Notes under the pieces: generated by a model | What the model was told of the DNA's origin: nothing | The model's input: only the letters and a program-made list of their open reading frames with translations | The model's database searches: none | Origin: Duganella qianjiadongensis | GTDB lineage: Bacteria; Pseudomonadota; Gammaproteobacteria; Burkholderiales; Burkholderiaceae_D | Length of the DNA stretch: 64,000 bases | Direction: 5' to 3' | Assembly: GCF_009857915.1 (NCBI RefSeq) | Contig: NZ_WWCM01000004.1 | Span: forward strand, 186,001-250,000 | Program-made: the position numbers and the translations under genes | Part shown: piece after piece, positions 8,856 through 19,988 of the stretch | How the letters are laid out: every line of letters begins with the position of its first letter | Numbering within the stretch: position 1 is the first letter of the stretch

Positions 8856-11240
8856 GCGCAGTAGGCGCAAACCATACAGGCCGCCAGCCATGGAACCCTC
8901 GCGTGCTTCGAAACGCAGCTCCCATTTTTCCGCCCTGGGCAGGTCCTCGGGCAGCGCATAGTCCACTGTGTAGAACTCCTCACTGGCATCGCCCTGCAGC
9001 CTCACTTCGGCCAGCAGATAGCCATTGACGCGGATATCGAAACGCCGCCCTGCGTCACCACGGGCGTAAGTCAGCCGCAGTACGCGCGCTTCGTGCCTCG
9101 CGTCATTGAGCTGATAGCTGAACCATCCGCTCGCATGGCGCCAGTGGCGGCCCTGATTCAGCCCGGCGTCGGCACCGTCGCCGCGGAAGAAATGATCGGA
9201 CTCCGGCTGCTGCTCGCCCGGCGCCACCTGATCGATGGTGCGGGCATCGAGCGCCAGCCGCTCGGCTTCATTTTGCGCTGTCTTTTTCCTCAGCTCTGCC
9301 AGATTGGCAGGCGTGGAATACGGCCAGTAGATCACGTAGCGCGAGTCGTGCAGACGATAGAAGGGGATCAGGGTGATGGTCGTGGCGCCCTGCCCCTGCT
9401 GCTGCACTAGCCCCGTGGCGGTAAAGGTCAGTGGCTGGCCCGGTACAGGACGCAGGCGCTGCATGAAGTCTTTGCTATCGCTGACCAGCATGGGGCTGGC
9501 TTCCAGCGAACAAACCGGCCCCTGTGCCACATGGCCCATACGCGATTCATCGGCCAGGAAGTTGAGCTTCTCGTTAGCGTAAGGCTGCGTCTTCGCAGCC
9601 AGTACAACTGGCCCGTGCAGCAGCGCATAGTAGTTGGATTTATCCGGCATCTGCTCCAGCCGGGTTGTCATGGGCAGCTGCACTTCCACCTGATCGCCGT
9701 CCTTCCACTGGCGCCGCAGGCGGACAAAATGATCGCTGCCCAGCTGTACTTTCACCGGCCGGCCATTGACGCTGAGGCGCAGCGCGCCTGCGGCCACCCA
9801 TTCCGGATAGCGTATCTTCAGCGTGAAGCTGGCGCTACCATCGATACGCAACAGGCTGCGCTCTTCGTCGGGGAAGCTGCCATACTGGGTGACGCGGATG
9901 CCGCGCTGGCGCCAGTTCAGGGTGGATGGAATGAACAGATTGACGTACAACTCCTCGCCCCGGTGGGCGTAGATAAACTCGCCGTACTTGGCATGGCTCT
10001 CGATGCCGGAACCCACACAGCACCACATGCCCTTATCCACCTGCGAATACACGCGGTAGTGGTTGGGCCGCATGGGCGTGAAATACACAAAACCACCCGT
10101 TTCCGGCCGCTGCGATGACAGAATGTGGTTGTACAGGGCCCGCTCGTAGTAATCGCCATAGCTGGCGCGGCCATCACGCTGGAACAGCAAACCGGTCAGC
10201 TTGAGCATATTGTAGGTGTTGCAGGTCTCCGGCCCCTCCACCTCGCTCATCATGGGCGAGAAGTCCTGCGCATCATGGAAATGCTCCTTGACGCTGTTGC
10301 CGCCTATCGCCACCGTGCGGTGGTCGTGCACGGTCTGCCAGAAGAATTGCGCGGCCTGCTGCCAGTCTGCACGGCCGGTCATCGTGCCTATGCGCTGATA
10401 GCCTATCACCTTGGGGATCTGGGTATTGGCGTGCATGCCCGTCAGCTGGTCGCGCCCCTGCGCCAGCGGCTGCATCAGCGATGGCTGCGAAAAACGGATG
10501 GCGAGATCCAGATATTTGCGCTGCCCCGTCAGCTGCGCGACATCGGCCAGCACTTCGTTCATGCCGCCATGTTCGCTGCGCAGCATGGCCTGCATCTGCT
10601 CTTCACTTAGATGGCTGGTCAGATTCAGTGCCCAGTCGGCCATGGCGACCAGCATGTCCCGCGCATCGGCATTGCCGCCATACTGGTAGGCATCGCGCAA
10701 ACCGGCGTACAGCTTGTGCAGGTTGTACCACGGCACCCATTTGCCATTGACAGAAAAATTATCAGCATGGAGTTCGCCCCGCGCGATGGCCTGCCATGCG
10801 GCGCTGCCTTCGGGAATACCGCCGATATAGCCGTTACCGTTCTGCTGCTGGCAGCGTTTCAGTTCTGCGACGAAGTAGTTCAGGCGGCGCAGCACTTCGG
10901 CGTCGCCCGTTGACGCATACATTAGCGCCAGTGCGGATAAATAGTGGCCGCCGAGGTGGCCATCGAGACCGCTCGATTCCCAGTTGCCGTAGCTAGGCTG
11001 ACGGATCGGCAGCCCGGCTTCGCGCAGGAACGGCGCCAGCAGGCGGTCCGGCTCCATTTCCAGTATGTAGTGCAGGTCGGTACGCTGGGCATCCAGAAAC
11101 GGACTGGCACCGAGCCGGACATCGGCCAGCGGGAATAACTCGATAGGGGCTGACGGTGCGGCGGCGCTGCTGTCCGCAGGCAGCAGCACAACTAGGGGCC
11201 ACGCCGCCAGCAACGCCAGGCGGCGCAGGCACTGTTTCAT
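8853..11240 (-). CDS. Glycoside hydrolase family 127 beta-L-arabinofuranosidase (DUF1680)
   Basis: A 795-residue exported enzyme. The ATG ending at 11240 gives a good signal peptide (MKQCLRRLALLAAWPLVVLL); a GTG 12 bp upstream is possible. The (alpha/alpha)6 core holds the GH127 metal and catalytic set: Glu338 and Cys340 in EGPETCNTYNM, and Cys407/Cys408 in GMWCCVGSGIESHAK. In characterised HypBA1 the first Cys of the CC pair is the nucleophile and these residues bind zinc. The C-terminal 150 residues form a beta-rich domain. Such enzymes release L-arabinose from beta-L-arabinofuranosides, as in hydroxyproline-linked plant glycans. It follows the GH43 arabinanase gene on the same strand. Periplasmic location is predicted from the signal. 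Confidence 0.93.
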   Translation of the reverse strand: MKQCLRRLALLAAWPLVVLLPADSSAAAPSAPIELFPLADVRLGASPFLDAQRTDLHYILEMEPDRLLAPFLREAGLPIRQPSYGNWESSGLDGHLGGHYLSALALMYASTGDAEVLRRLNYFVAELKRCQQQNGNGYIGGIPEGSAAWQAIARGELHADNFSVNGKWVPWYNLHKLYAGLRDAYQYGGNADARDMLVAMADWALNLTSHLSEEQMQAMLRSEHGGMNEVLADVAQLTGQRKYLDLAIRFSQPSLMQPLAQGRDQLTGMHANTQIPKVIGYQRIGTMTGRADWQQAAQFFWQTVHDHRTVAIGGNSVKEHFHDAQDFSPMMSEVEGPETCNTYNMLKLTGLLFQRDGRASYGDYYERALYNHILSSQRPETGGFVYFTPMRPNHYRVYSQVDKGMWCCVGSGIESHAKYGEFIYAHRGEELYVNLFIPSTLNWRQRGIRVTQYGSFPDEERSLLRIDGSASFTLKIRYPEWVAAGALRLSVNGRPVKVQLGSDHFVRLRRQWKDGDQVEVQLPMTTRLEQMPDKSNYYALLHGPVVLAAKTQPYANEKLNFLADESRMGHVAQGPVCSLEASPMLVSDSKDFMQRLRPVPGQPLTFTATGLVQQQGQGATTITLIPFYRLHDSRYVIYWPYSTPANLAELRKKTAQNEAERLALDARTIDQVAPGEQQPESDHFFRGDGADAGLNQGRHWRHASGWFSYQLNDARHEARVLRLTYARGDAGRRFDIRVNGYLLAEVRLQGDASEEFYTVDYALPEDLPRAEKWELRFEAREGSMAGGLYGLRLLR

Positions 11241-11304
11241 TTGCGATCTCACGGGGACTGATCTTCAGGCGCTGGCCAGCCTGTGCTGGCCAGCTGCCAA
11301 GGGC

Positions 11305-12399
11305 TTAATGAGGAGCGATGATGCGGCTGCGGTAGCGCTCCAGATCCGCCGGATCTACCGCAGGCCAGCCTGCGCTATCCCAGCGGATTTCCAGAACCTT
11401 CAGCTTCTGCAGGAAGTCATCAGCGGTTTCATAGGCGTGCAGGACCAGATAATCCTTGCCGTCGAAGGTGTAAGTACCGTTGTGACCCAGCCCGCGCCAG
11501 GCCTGGTTACCGGCGATGACGGTGGTGCCGCCACCCTTCATCATGTCTACGCCGCTCTTGTCCAGATACGGGCCGGCGACGCTTTTCGAACGTCCCACCA
11601 CCACGTAATAGGTGCTATCTCCCTTGCGGCAGCAGTAGCCGAACGAGGCAAACTGGTAGTAGTAATCGCCCTTGCGGAAAATGAAGGGGGCTTCGATATC
11701 ATCCTTGCCCGCCGTGGCACCTGCCGGTGCCGGCACCGTGCTACGGCTGGCAATGGCGTGCCATTCCTGTGGTTCGGCCAGTCCCGTGCGCTGTTGGTTA
11801 AGTTTCACCAGCTTGATGCCGCTCCAGAACGATCCGAAAGCCAGCCATGCGCCGCCCTTTCCATCTTCGATGACGTTGGGGTCGATGGCATTCCAGTTAT
11901 CGCGTATCGGCACCGATTGCAGCACCAATCCCTGATCGTCCCAGCGATAGTCGGGCGAACGGGGATCAAGCGTCTTGTTGACGGTAACGCCTATGCCCGA
12001 AGTGTTCTTGCCGAAGCCCGACACCGAGTAGTACAGATAGTAGCGGCCGTTATGGTAGTGCACATCCGGCGCCCAGATATGGCCGTCGAAGGTAGGCGCC
12101 ACCTTGCGCACCCACGCCGGTGGCTGGGCAAACACCTGCCCTTCCGGCTGCCAGTCGCGCATATTCTTAGAGCTGTAGAACGGAATGCCGGGACCGGTGC
12201 TGAACAGATACCAGGTATCGCCTTCCTTGGTCATCACAGGATCGTGCACGCTGACCTGCTGGCCCACGGCGTTAGGCTGCGTCGCTGCGGTGGCCAGCAT
12301 GGTGCTGGCAGCGCCTATGCCCAGCACTACCCCCAGACTAAACAGCAGGGCCAGCGACGACTTTGCCGCCTGGTGTATTTTTCCGATTTTCGATGGCAT
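11305..12399 (-). CDS. GH43 arabinan endo-1,5-alpha-L-arabinosidase
   Basis: A 364-residue protein with an N-terminal hydrophobic export segment ending near residue 40, then a single five-bladed propeller. The catalytic triad is placed at Asp53 (VHDPV), Asp173 (NAIDPNV) and Glu236 (DDIEAPF). The motifs GHIWAPDVHYHNGRYYLYYSVS and a conserved GHNG near the C-terminus are those of endo-arabinanases of the AbnA group. It would cut the alpha-1,5-linked backbone of arabinan in the periplasm or outside the cell. Its ATG is one base after the stop of the upstream GH43 lipoprotein gene, so the two arabinanases are made from one transcript. No extra binding module is present. Confidence 0.93.
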   Translation of the reverse strand: MPSKIGKIHQAAKSSLALLFSLGVVLGIGAASTMLATAATQPNAVGQQVSVHDPVMTKEGDTWYLFSTGPGIPFYSSKNMRDWQPEGQVFAQPPAWVRKVAPTFDGHIWAPDVHYHNGRYYLYYSVSGFGKNTSGIGVTVNKTLDPRSPDYRWDDQGLVLQSVPIRDNWNAIDPNVIEDGKGGAWLAFGSFWSGIKLVKLNQQRTGLAEPQEWHAIASRSTVPAPAGATAGKDDIEAPFIFRKGDYYYQFASFGYCCRKGDSTYYVVVGRSKSVAGPYLDKSGVDMMKGGGTTVIAGNQAWRGLGHNGTYTFDGKDYLVLHAYETADDFLQKLKVLEIRWDSAGWPAVDPADLERYRSRIIAPH

Positions 12400-12400
12400 C

Positions 12401-14005
<1,605 letters not shown>

Positions 14006-14008
14006 GGT

Positions 14009-15556
14009 TTACTCCACCGCTACCACGACCACGGCCTTGGCCGGAATCTGCACGCTAACTTTACCGTCAACGGCAGTTGCGCTGAACGGCGCAGGTTTGA
14101 CTGCCTGCGGTGCTGCAAAGGTGTTGTGCGCATCCATGGCAGCGGCAGTCAGCACGCGGCCACGCACGGCTTTTACCGTCTGCCCCGGCACGGTAATGGC
14201 TACGTCGGCTGCCTGCCGCGGATTGGTGTTGACCAGCGCCAGATAGACTTTACCGTCGCTGGCCCGGGCTGCCGTAGCGCTAATCTCCGGTATGCTGGCG
14301 CCATCGAGCGCGTACTGGCGGTTATTGCTCAGTGTCAGCGGCAGGAAGGTGGCGTTCTGGAACGGCACATACATTTCAAATGCATGATAGGTTGGCGTCA
14401 GCAGCATCTTGTCCTTATCGGTGATGATCATGGCCTGCAGCACGTTGACCATCTGGGCGATATTGGTCATGCGCACGCGATCAGCATGGGCATGGAAGAT
14501 GTTGAAGTTAAGCGCTGCAACAAGCGCATCGCGCAGGGTGTTCTGCTGAAACAGGAAGCCGGCATTGGTGCCCTTTTCCACGTCATACCAGGTGCCCCAT
14601 TCGTCGACGAACAGGCCCAGTTTCTTCTCCGGATCATGCTGGTCCATGGCGGCGGAATTGCGCTTCATGTGCTCGTCCATGCGCAGGGTATTGGCCAGCG
14701 TGGAGATCCATTCCTGCTCGGCGAAGCCGGTGGCCGCGCCCTTCACTTCCCATTTGCCGGTAGGGATGGTGTAGTAGTGGAAGCTGATGCCATCGGTCTG
14801 GCGCTTGAGCTGTTTGCTCAGTACATCGGACCAGCTGGTGTCGTTGTCATTGCCGCCGCTGGCGATCATCCTGGGGCGGTATGGCGCCGGCGCACGCAGG
14901 AAGGTCTCGACATTGCGATACAGGCTGGCGTAGTGTTCCGGTGTCATATTGCCGCCGCAGCCCCAGGCCTCGTTACCGATGGCGAAATACGCCACCTTGA
15001 ACGGTTTGTCGCGGCCATTTTTGCGGCGCAGATTGGCCAGCGTGGATTTGCTGTCCGAGGTCAGGTACTCGATCCACTCCGACATCTCCTGTACGCTGCC
15101 GGTGCCCAGATTGCCGTTGACGTAGGCATCGGCGCCCAGCATTTCCACCAGATCGAAGAATTCATGCGTGCCGACGGCGTTCGACTCCTCCACGCCGCCC
15201 CAGTTGGTGTTGACCTTGACGGGACGTTTGTCGCGTGCACCGATGCCATCCTTCCAGTGATATTCGTCGGCGAAGCAGCCGCCGGGCCAGCGCACCAGCG
15301 GTACGTGCATGGCTTTGAGCGCACCCACCACGTCGTTGCGCCAGCCTTTGGTGTTGGGGATTTTTGAATTCGGGCCCACCCACAGGCCACCGTAGATGCC
15401 GCTGCCGAGGTGCTCGGCAAACTGGCCGTAGATGTCCTTGTTGATCACCGGTCCGGGCTTGCTGGTGTCGATGCTGACGCCGACCGGTTCGGCTGCAAAC
15501 ACCGATCCTGCCGCCAGCAGCGACAAGGCTAACACGCTACGCTTTAAATAATTCAT
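14009..15556 (-). CDS. GH51 alpha-L-arabinofuranosidase, exported
   Basis: A 515-residue retaining arabinofuranosidase. An AGGAG precedes the ATG. A signal peptide ([21 protein letters not shown]) is present, whereas many bacterial GH51 enzymes are cytoplasmic, so this one should act in the periplasm. The acid/base Glu196 lies in AIGNEAWG and the nucleophile Glu319 in [13 protein letters not shown]-terminal beta-sandwich completes the usual fold. It would remove arabinofuranosyl side chains and shorten arabino-oligosaccharides from the non-reducing end. It is sandwiched between the GH97 and GH43 lipoprotein genes with a gap of only 3 bp on the downstream side. Function is well supported by family; linkage preference is not readable. 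Confidence 0.94.
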   Translation of the reverse strand: MNYLKRSVLALSLLAAGSVFAAEPVGVSIDTSKPGPVINKDIYGQFAEHLGSGIYGGLWVGPNSKIPNTKGWRNDVVGALKAMHVPLVRWPGGCFADEYHWKDGIGARDKRPVKVNTNWGGVEESNAVGTHEFFDLVEMLGADAYVNGNLGTGSVQEMSEWIEYLTSDSKSTLANLRRKNGRDKPFKVAYFAIGNEAWGCGGNMTPEHYASLYRNVETFLRAPAPYRPRMIASGGNDNDTSWSDVLSKQLKRQTDGISFHYYTIPTGKWEVKGAATGFAEQEWISTLANTLRMDEHMKRNSAAMDQHDPEKKLGLFVDEWGTWYDVEKGTNAGFLFQQNTLRDALVAALNFNIFHAHADRVRMTNIAQMVNVLQAMIITDKDKMLLTPTYHAFEMYVPFQNATFLPLTLSNNRQYALDGASIPEISATAARASDGKVYLALVNTNPRQAADVAITVPGQTVKAVRGRVLTAAAMDAHNTFAAPQAVKPAPFSATAVDGKVSVQIPAKAVVVVAVE

Positions 15557-15619
15557 GCTGATCTCCTGGTTTATTTTGTCTATCTGTTTTAAAAGCTGTA
15601 TTCGTGCACAGGCACTGGC

Positions 15620-17563
15620 CTAGAGCCGGATCAGGAAGCCGCCATGCGGCTTGATGGTGAGCTCGACCTGCTTGCCGGCTGCGATAGGCAGCTGAACGAA
15701 GCTGCGCTCGGCCGCACCATCGCTGATCAGGCTGCCCTGTCTGTGCTGCGCGAAAGACAGGTCCAGCGTCACGCTGCGGGCACTGTCGCCAGCGTTGATG
15801 CCGGCGATATACCAGTGCTGCCCTGCGCGTCGCGCCATGACCACGTACTGACCCGGATAGCCATCCAGCAGGTGGCTGTCGTCCCAGCTGCGCGGCAGTT
15901 CCTGCAGCAGCTGTTTGACGTACGGCGGCACAGCAGCCATGCCTTCCGGCGTTTCGGCAAAGTGCTGGATGCCGGACAGGTACAGCACGGCGGTAGCCAG
16001 TTCGAAGCCATTGCTGGCACTGCGGCGGATGTTCGGTATATCGCCAAACACCATGGGCGTGAAGTCCATCGGGTCAAACAGGTTGCGGGTGAATGGCAGC
16101 ATGGCTGCGTGGCCAGGCATGCTGTCCTCGTCCACCTGCTCGAAGGTGGTGAATTCCATCCCGCGCACGGCTTCCATGGTCATCAGATTCGGGTAGGTGC
16201 GGCTCCAGCCGCGCGGCAGCGTGGCGCCGTGGAAGTTGACCAGCAGTCCGGCGTCGGCGGCATCGCGCAGGATGCCGACGTAGTAGGCCATCATGGACTG
16301 GCCGTCGCCGCCGAAGAAATCGATCTTCACGCCTTTCACGCCCATTGCGCGCAGACGGCGGAATTCGGCCATACGCTGCGCGTGGGTCAGCAGCTGGCTC
16401 TTGGGAGTATATTCGGTGGTGTTCCACGCGCCGGACGAGTTATACCAGAGCAGGACGCCGACCTTTTTCGCTGCCGCGTATTGCACCAGTTCGCGCACCT
16501 TGTCATAGCCTATCTTGCGGTCCCAGTCGGCATCGATCAGGGTGTAATCCCAGTGCATATCGGCGGCATAGTCGATAAACTTCTTCTGCACTTCGTACAC
16601 CGTGGCGTCATCCTTGAGCAGCGCCCAGCTCCACGAAGCGTGGCCGGGCTGCACCAGCGCAGGCGGGAAAGCAATCGCCGGCGCTGCCAGATCCGTGCCC
16701 AGTGTCGAGTCAGTGACGGTTTTCAGCGTGCCCAGTGCCAGCACGCGCCACGGCGTGGTCAGCGTGCCTGCGACGTCGGCCAGCAGGCCGCCACCGGTAT
16801 AGACTTCGGCGGCCATGGGCTGGCCCAGGCTGTAGACGCCGCCCTCAGAGTGCTGTGCCAGCCGCGAGGCCTGATAGCTGCCGTCCATGCCAGCCTCGGA
16901 AACCGCCAGCCAGTTCGCGCCCGCCTTGAACAGCGCGGGAAATACCCAGCCCGCCGGCGTGGGAGCGGCGCTGCCAGCCGGTATATCCATCTGGTAGTGC
17001 TCTTCGTAGGAAGGATTGGTACCCTTCCAGCCTGTCTGTGCTACCGACATGGGCTGCAGCCATGCGCGCGCGCCCGATGGCAGCGCGAATGTAGTCTGTT
17101 CGGCGATCAGCTGTTTGCGCGCCAGCGTGGCTTCCTGCACGCGGTAGCGGAAGGCCAGGCCATCATTGGAGACGCGCAGGCTGATCTCCATGCTCTGCCC
17201 GCCCGCATTGCGCACTGTGGCAGTCTGCTCCAGCGCGTGATAGCTGATCTTGCGCCGTTTTCCGACCGCCATGTCGTACTGCTGATGGACCGCCTGCACA
17301 GAGCTGATACGGGTAACGCTCAGCTGCTGCGACAGGTCGGCGCCCTGCAACTGCAGGCCCAGCCGCGATGGCAGCAGCACTGGCTGACCATCGCGCGTCA
17401 CCGTGTAATGCAGCGTGCCGCCCGGCCCCGCCTGCAGTGCCACGCTGATATGCCGGTCGGGGCTGCGCAGCACCGTCAGGTCGGCAGAGGCGCGATCTTT
17501 TGCTGCCGCCTGGCCTAAGGTACAGGCGGCCAGCATCAGCACGGAGTATCCTGTCTTCACCAT
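15620..17563 (-). CDS. GH97 family glycosidase, retaining type (alpha-galactosidase / beta-L-arabinopyranosidase candidate)
   Basis: A 647-residue exported protein from the ATG at 17563, which gives a clean signal peptide (MVKTGYSVLMLAACTLGQAA). A GTG 39 bp upstream is possible but less signal-like. An N-terminal beta super-sandwich (to about residue 280) is followed by a TIM barrel with IDADWD, GVKIDFFGGDGQ and TMEAVRGME. The Asp in KIDFF corresponds to the nucleophile of retaining GH97 members; inverting glucosidases of the SusB type lack it. Retaining members hydrolyse alpha-galactosides, and some also cleave beta-L-arabinopyranosides, which differ from galactosides only at C5. In this arabinan operon the latter activity is attractive, but it is inference. 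Confidence 0.88.
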   Translation of the reverse strand: MVKTGYSVLMLAACTLGQAAAKDRASADLTVLRSPDRHISVALQAGPGGTLHYTVTRDGQPVLLPSRLGLQLQGADLSQQLSVTRISSVQAVHQQYDMAVGKRRKISYHALEQTATVRNAGGQSMEISLRVSNDGLAFRYRVQEATLARKQLIAEQTTFALPSGARAWLQPMSVAQTGWKGTNPSYEEHYQMDIPAGSAAPTPAGWVFPALFKAGANWLAVSEAGMDGSYQASRLAQHSEGGVYSLGQPMAAEVYTGGGLLADVAGTLTTPWRVLALGTLKTVTDSTLGTDLAAPAIAFPPALVQPGHASWSWALLKDDATVYEVQKKFIDYAADMHWDYTLIDADWDRKIGYDKVRELVQYAAAKKVGVLLWYNSSGAWNTTEYTPKSQLLTHAQRMAEFRRLRAMGVKGVKIDFFGGDGQSMMAYYVGILRDAADAGLLVNFHGATLPRGWSRTYPNLMTMEAVRGMEFTTFEQVDEDSMPGHAAMLPFTRNLFDPMDFTPMVFGDIPNIRRSASNGFELATAVLYLSGIQHFAETPEGMAAVPPYVKQLLQELPRSWDDSHLLDGYPGQYVVMARRAGQHWYIAGINAGDSARSVTLDLSFAQHRQGSLISDGAAERSFVQLPIAAGKQVELTIKPHGGFLIRL

Positions 17564-17653
17564 GTTTTTACCCAGAATGTAAGTCTTGCGGCTGCCGCTC
17601 ACCGGCCCGGATTCGAGGCTGGCCAGTGCGACGGCAAAATACGCTGAGCAGGC

Positions 17654-18421
17654 CTAGACCCAGCCTGCATCGACGATGAATTCCTGCGCCGTACACATGG
17701 CACCATCGTCGGCAGCAAGAAACAGCACCATCGAAGCGATATGCTGTGGCATCAGCTTGGTCGGGATGCACTGATTACGCTTGATCTCCGCCTCGCCCGC
17801 GTCGTCCAGCCACAGGTCGATCTGGCGCTGCGTCATCACCCAGCCCGGCGTGACCGTGTTGACGCGGATGCCGTGGGCGCCGAATTCACGGGCAAGGCCC
17901 CGTGTCAGGCCATGCACTGCTGCTTTCGAGGTGGCGTAGACGGGATAGCCCGCGTTCTTCACATGCCACGAAATGGAACCGACGTTGATGATGGAGCCGG
18001 CGCCCTTTTTCTTCATGCCTTCCAGTACAGCCTGGCAGGTGAAAAACATGGGCCGCTGGTTGATGGCGATGCGCTCGTTCCAGTATTCCAGCGTGACTGC
18101 GCTGGTTTCATGGCGCTGGTCATTGGCGGCGTTATTCACCAGTATGTCGAAGTCGCCCACGGCAGCGGACATTTCAGCCATGGTGGCCTGCAGGGCGGCG
18201 ATATCGGTGATGTCGCACTGGCGGAACAGCGGCTCGGGATAACCGGCATCCTTGACGCGGCGCGTCAGCGCCAGACTGGCATCGCGCGCGATATCGACGA
18301 ACGCCACCTGCGCGCCCTGCTCGGCGAACGAAATCACCATCGCTTCGCCTATGCCGCTACCACCGCCGGTAATGAATACGCGCTTGCCGCGCAGGCTGGC
18401 AAATCTGGCCAGTTGGGTCAT
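17654..18421 (-). CDS. SDR-family oxidoreductase, probable L-arabinose 1-dehydrogenase
   Basis: A 255-residue Rossmann-fold dehydrogenase. The ATG ending at 18421 follows GGAG by seven bases and starts MTQLARFASLRGKRV; a longer frame upstream is unlikely to be translated. Visible motifs are the cofactor loop TGGGSGIG, NNAAND, and the catalytic Ser (NVGSISW), Tyr and Lys (YATSKAAV). Lying next to arabonate dehydratase, AraD1-type and ketoglutarate semialdehyde dehydrogenase genes, it most likely oxidises L-arabinose to the lactone with NAD(P), the first step of the oxidative route. SDRs acting on 2-keto-3-deoxypentonate also occur in related pathways, so the substrate is inferred from neighbours. 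Confidence 0.85.
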   Translation of the reverse strand: MTQLARFASLRGKRVFITGGGSGIGEAMVISFAEQGAQVAFVDIARDASLALTRRVKDAGYPEPLFRQCDITDIAALQATMAEMSAAVGDFDILVNNAANDQRHETSAVTLEYWNERIAINQRPMFFTCQAVLEGMKKKGAGSIINVGSISWHVKNAGYPVYATSKAAVHGLTRGLAREFGAHGIRVNTVTPGWVMTQRQIDLWLDDAGEAEIKRNQCIPTKLMPQHIASMVLFLAADDGAMCTAQEFIVDAGWV

Positions 18422-18449
18422 ACAGTCTCCGGATATATTGATCTTTTTT

Positions 18450-19988
18450 TTAGTTGATAGCGGCACTGCTGTCGCGCAGCACGGCAGGCAGCAGCGCCTG
18501 TGCCAGATTCTGGTAGCACACGGGACGCAGGAAGCGGTTGATCGCCGCCGTGCCCACCGACGTGCTGCGGCCATCGGAGGTGGACGGGAACGGGCCGCCG
18601 TGCACCATGGCGCTGCAGACTTCCACGCCAGTCGGATAGCCATTGGCCAGTATCCGGCCCGCTTTGCGTTCCAGCAGCGGCAGCAGGGCCTGTGCCGCGT
18701 CGAGATCGGCCGTATCCATCTGCAGCGTTGCGGTCAGCTGGCCTTCCAGGCTTTCCGCCACCTGATGCAGCTCGGCCAGATCGCGGCAGGCCACCACCAG
18801 CGAGGCTGGGCCGAATACTTCTTCCGCCAGCGCATGCTGCGCCAGGAAGGCAGCGGCCGTGGTGCGGAATAGCGCCGGCGCGCCCTTGCCCTGCTCCTGC
18901 GGCGCCAGCGCCAGCGTGGCGACTGCTTCATGCTGCGCCAGCTGCTGTATGCCGCGCTGATAGCTGCCGGCGATACCGGACGACAGCATGGCACAGGCAG
19001 CACCGCCAGCCAGCGCCTGCGCGGCCGTGCTGGTAAAGCGTTTCAGATCCGGCCCGTCGATGCCGATCACCAGACCGGGATTGGTACACATCTGCCCTAC
19101 CCCCAGCACCAGCGAGGCGGCGAAGCCCTGCGCGATCTCTTCAGCGCGTGCCGCCAGCGCCTGCGGCAGCAGGAAGACGGGATTGATCGAACTCATTTCT
19201 GCATACACGGGGATGGGCACGGGACGTGCAGCCGCCACGGCCATTAGCGCCATGCCGCCGCTGCGCGAGCCGGTAAAGCCGACCGCCTTGATGGCAGGGT
19301 GGCGCACCAGTTCCTGCCCGATGCCGTTGCCACTACCCGTCAGCAGGGCAAACACGCCAGCCGGCAGGCCGCACAGTTGCACCGCCTCGACGATGGCACG
19401 GCCTACCAGTTCCGAAGTGCCCGGATGGGCCGAGTGGGCTTTCAGCACCACCGGGCAGCCGGCGGCCAGTGCCGATGCCGTGTCGCCACCGGCCACCGAA
19501 AAGGCCAGCGGGAAGTTACTGGCAGCGAAAACGGCCACGGGGCCGACGGCGATCATGCGCATGCGCAGATCGGGCCGCGGCGGGGTGCGCTCGGGCAGTG
19601 CCGGATCGAAGCGCAGGTCTTGCCACTTCCCCTCGCGTAGCAAGCTGGCAAACAGTTTCAGCTGGCCCACGGTGCGGCCACGCTCGCCTTCGACGCGCAG
19701 GCGCGGCAGGCCGCTTTCGGCCATGACGCGTTCTAGCAGCGTGTCGCCCAGCGCCATGATCTGCTCGGCGATGGTTTCGAGGAATACGGCGCGCTGCTCG
19801 GCGCTCAGGGCGCGGAACTGGTCGAACGCGGCATCGGCCAGGCGGCAGGCCTGATCGATCTGCTGCTGATCGACCGCGTGAAACGCCGGTTCCATCTGCT
19901 GTTGCAGGCCGGGGTTGAAGGCGTAGACAGCGCTGCCGCTACCTTTGACGGCCACGCCGCCTATCAGTGCATCACCGGTAATCATCAT
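18450..19988 (-). CDS. Alpha-ketoglutarate semialdehyde dehydrogenase (2,5-dioxovalerate dehydrogenase)
   Basis: A 512-residue aldehyde dehydrogenase. The general-base Glu lies in VYAEMSSINP and the catalytic Cys in VGQMCTNPG. These variants, and the N-terminal FNPGLQQQMEPAFHAV, are those of the KGSADH group that finishes non-phosphorylative pentose and sugar-acid pathways. It oxidises 2-oxoglutarate semialdehyde to 2-oxoglutarate with NAD(P), feeding the TCA cycle. Its ATG overlaps the AraD1-family stop codon (ATGATG/TGA), so it is coupled to the enzyme that should make its substrate. The SDR gene follows 28 bp downstream. Length and active site are intact. Confidence 0.93.
   Translation of the reverse strand: MMITGDALIGGVAVKGSGSAVYAFNPGLQQQMEPAFHAVDQQQIDQACRLADAAFDQFRALSAEQRAVFLETIAEQIMALGDTLLERVMAESGLPRLRVEGERGRTVGQLKLFASLLREGKWQDLRFDPALPERTPPRPDLRMRMIAVGPVAVFAASNFPLAFSVAGGDTASALAAGCPVVLKAHSAHPGTSELVGRAIVEAVQLCGLPAGVFALLTGSGNGIGQELVRHPAIKAVGFTGSRSGGMALMAVAAARPVPIPVYAEMSSINPVFLLPQALAARAEEIAQGFAASLVLGVGQMCTNPGLVIGIDGPDLKRFTSTAAQALAGGAACAMLSSGIAGSYQRGIQQLAQHEAVATLALAPQEQGKGAPALFRTTAAAFLAQHALAEEVFGPASLVVACRDLAELHQVAESLEGQLTATLQMDTADLDAAQALLPLLERKAGRILANGYPTGVEVCSAMVHGGPFPSTSDGRSTSVGTAAINRFLRPVCYQNLAQALLPAVLRDSSAAIN

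Noticed and set aside
11271..11294. Two copies of GCTGGCCAGC between the GH43 and GH127 genes as an operator
   Set aside because: The 10-mer is self-complementary, GC-rich and close to common codon patterns here; it could form a small intercistronic hairpin but nothing supports regulation.
17563..18643. Longer N-termini for GH97 (GTG 17602) and the SDR (to 18643)
   Set aside because: The extra residues spoil the signal peptide in the first case and are low-complexity Arg/Ala/Cys with no motif in the second; the SDR has a clear GGAG before the ATG at 18421.
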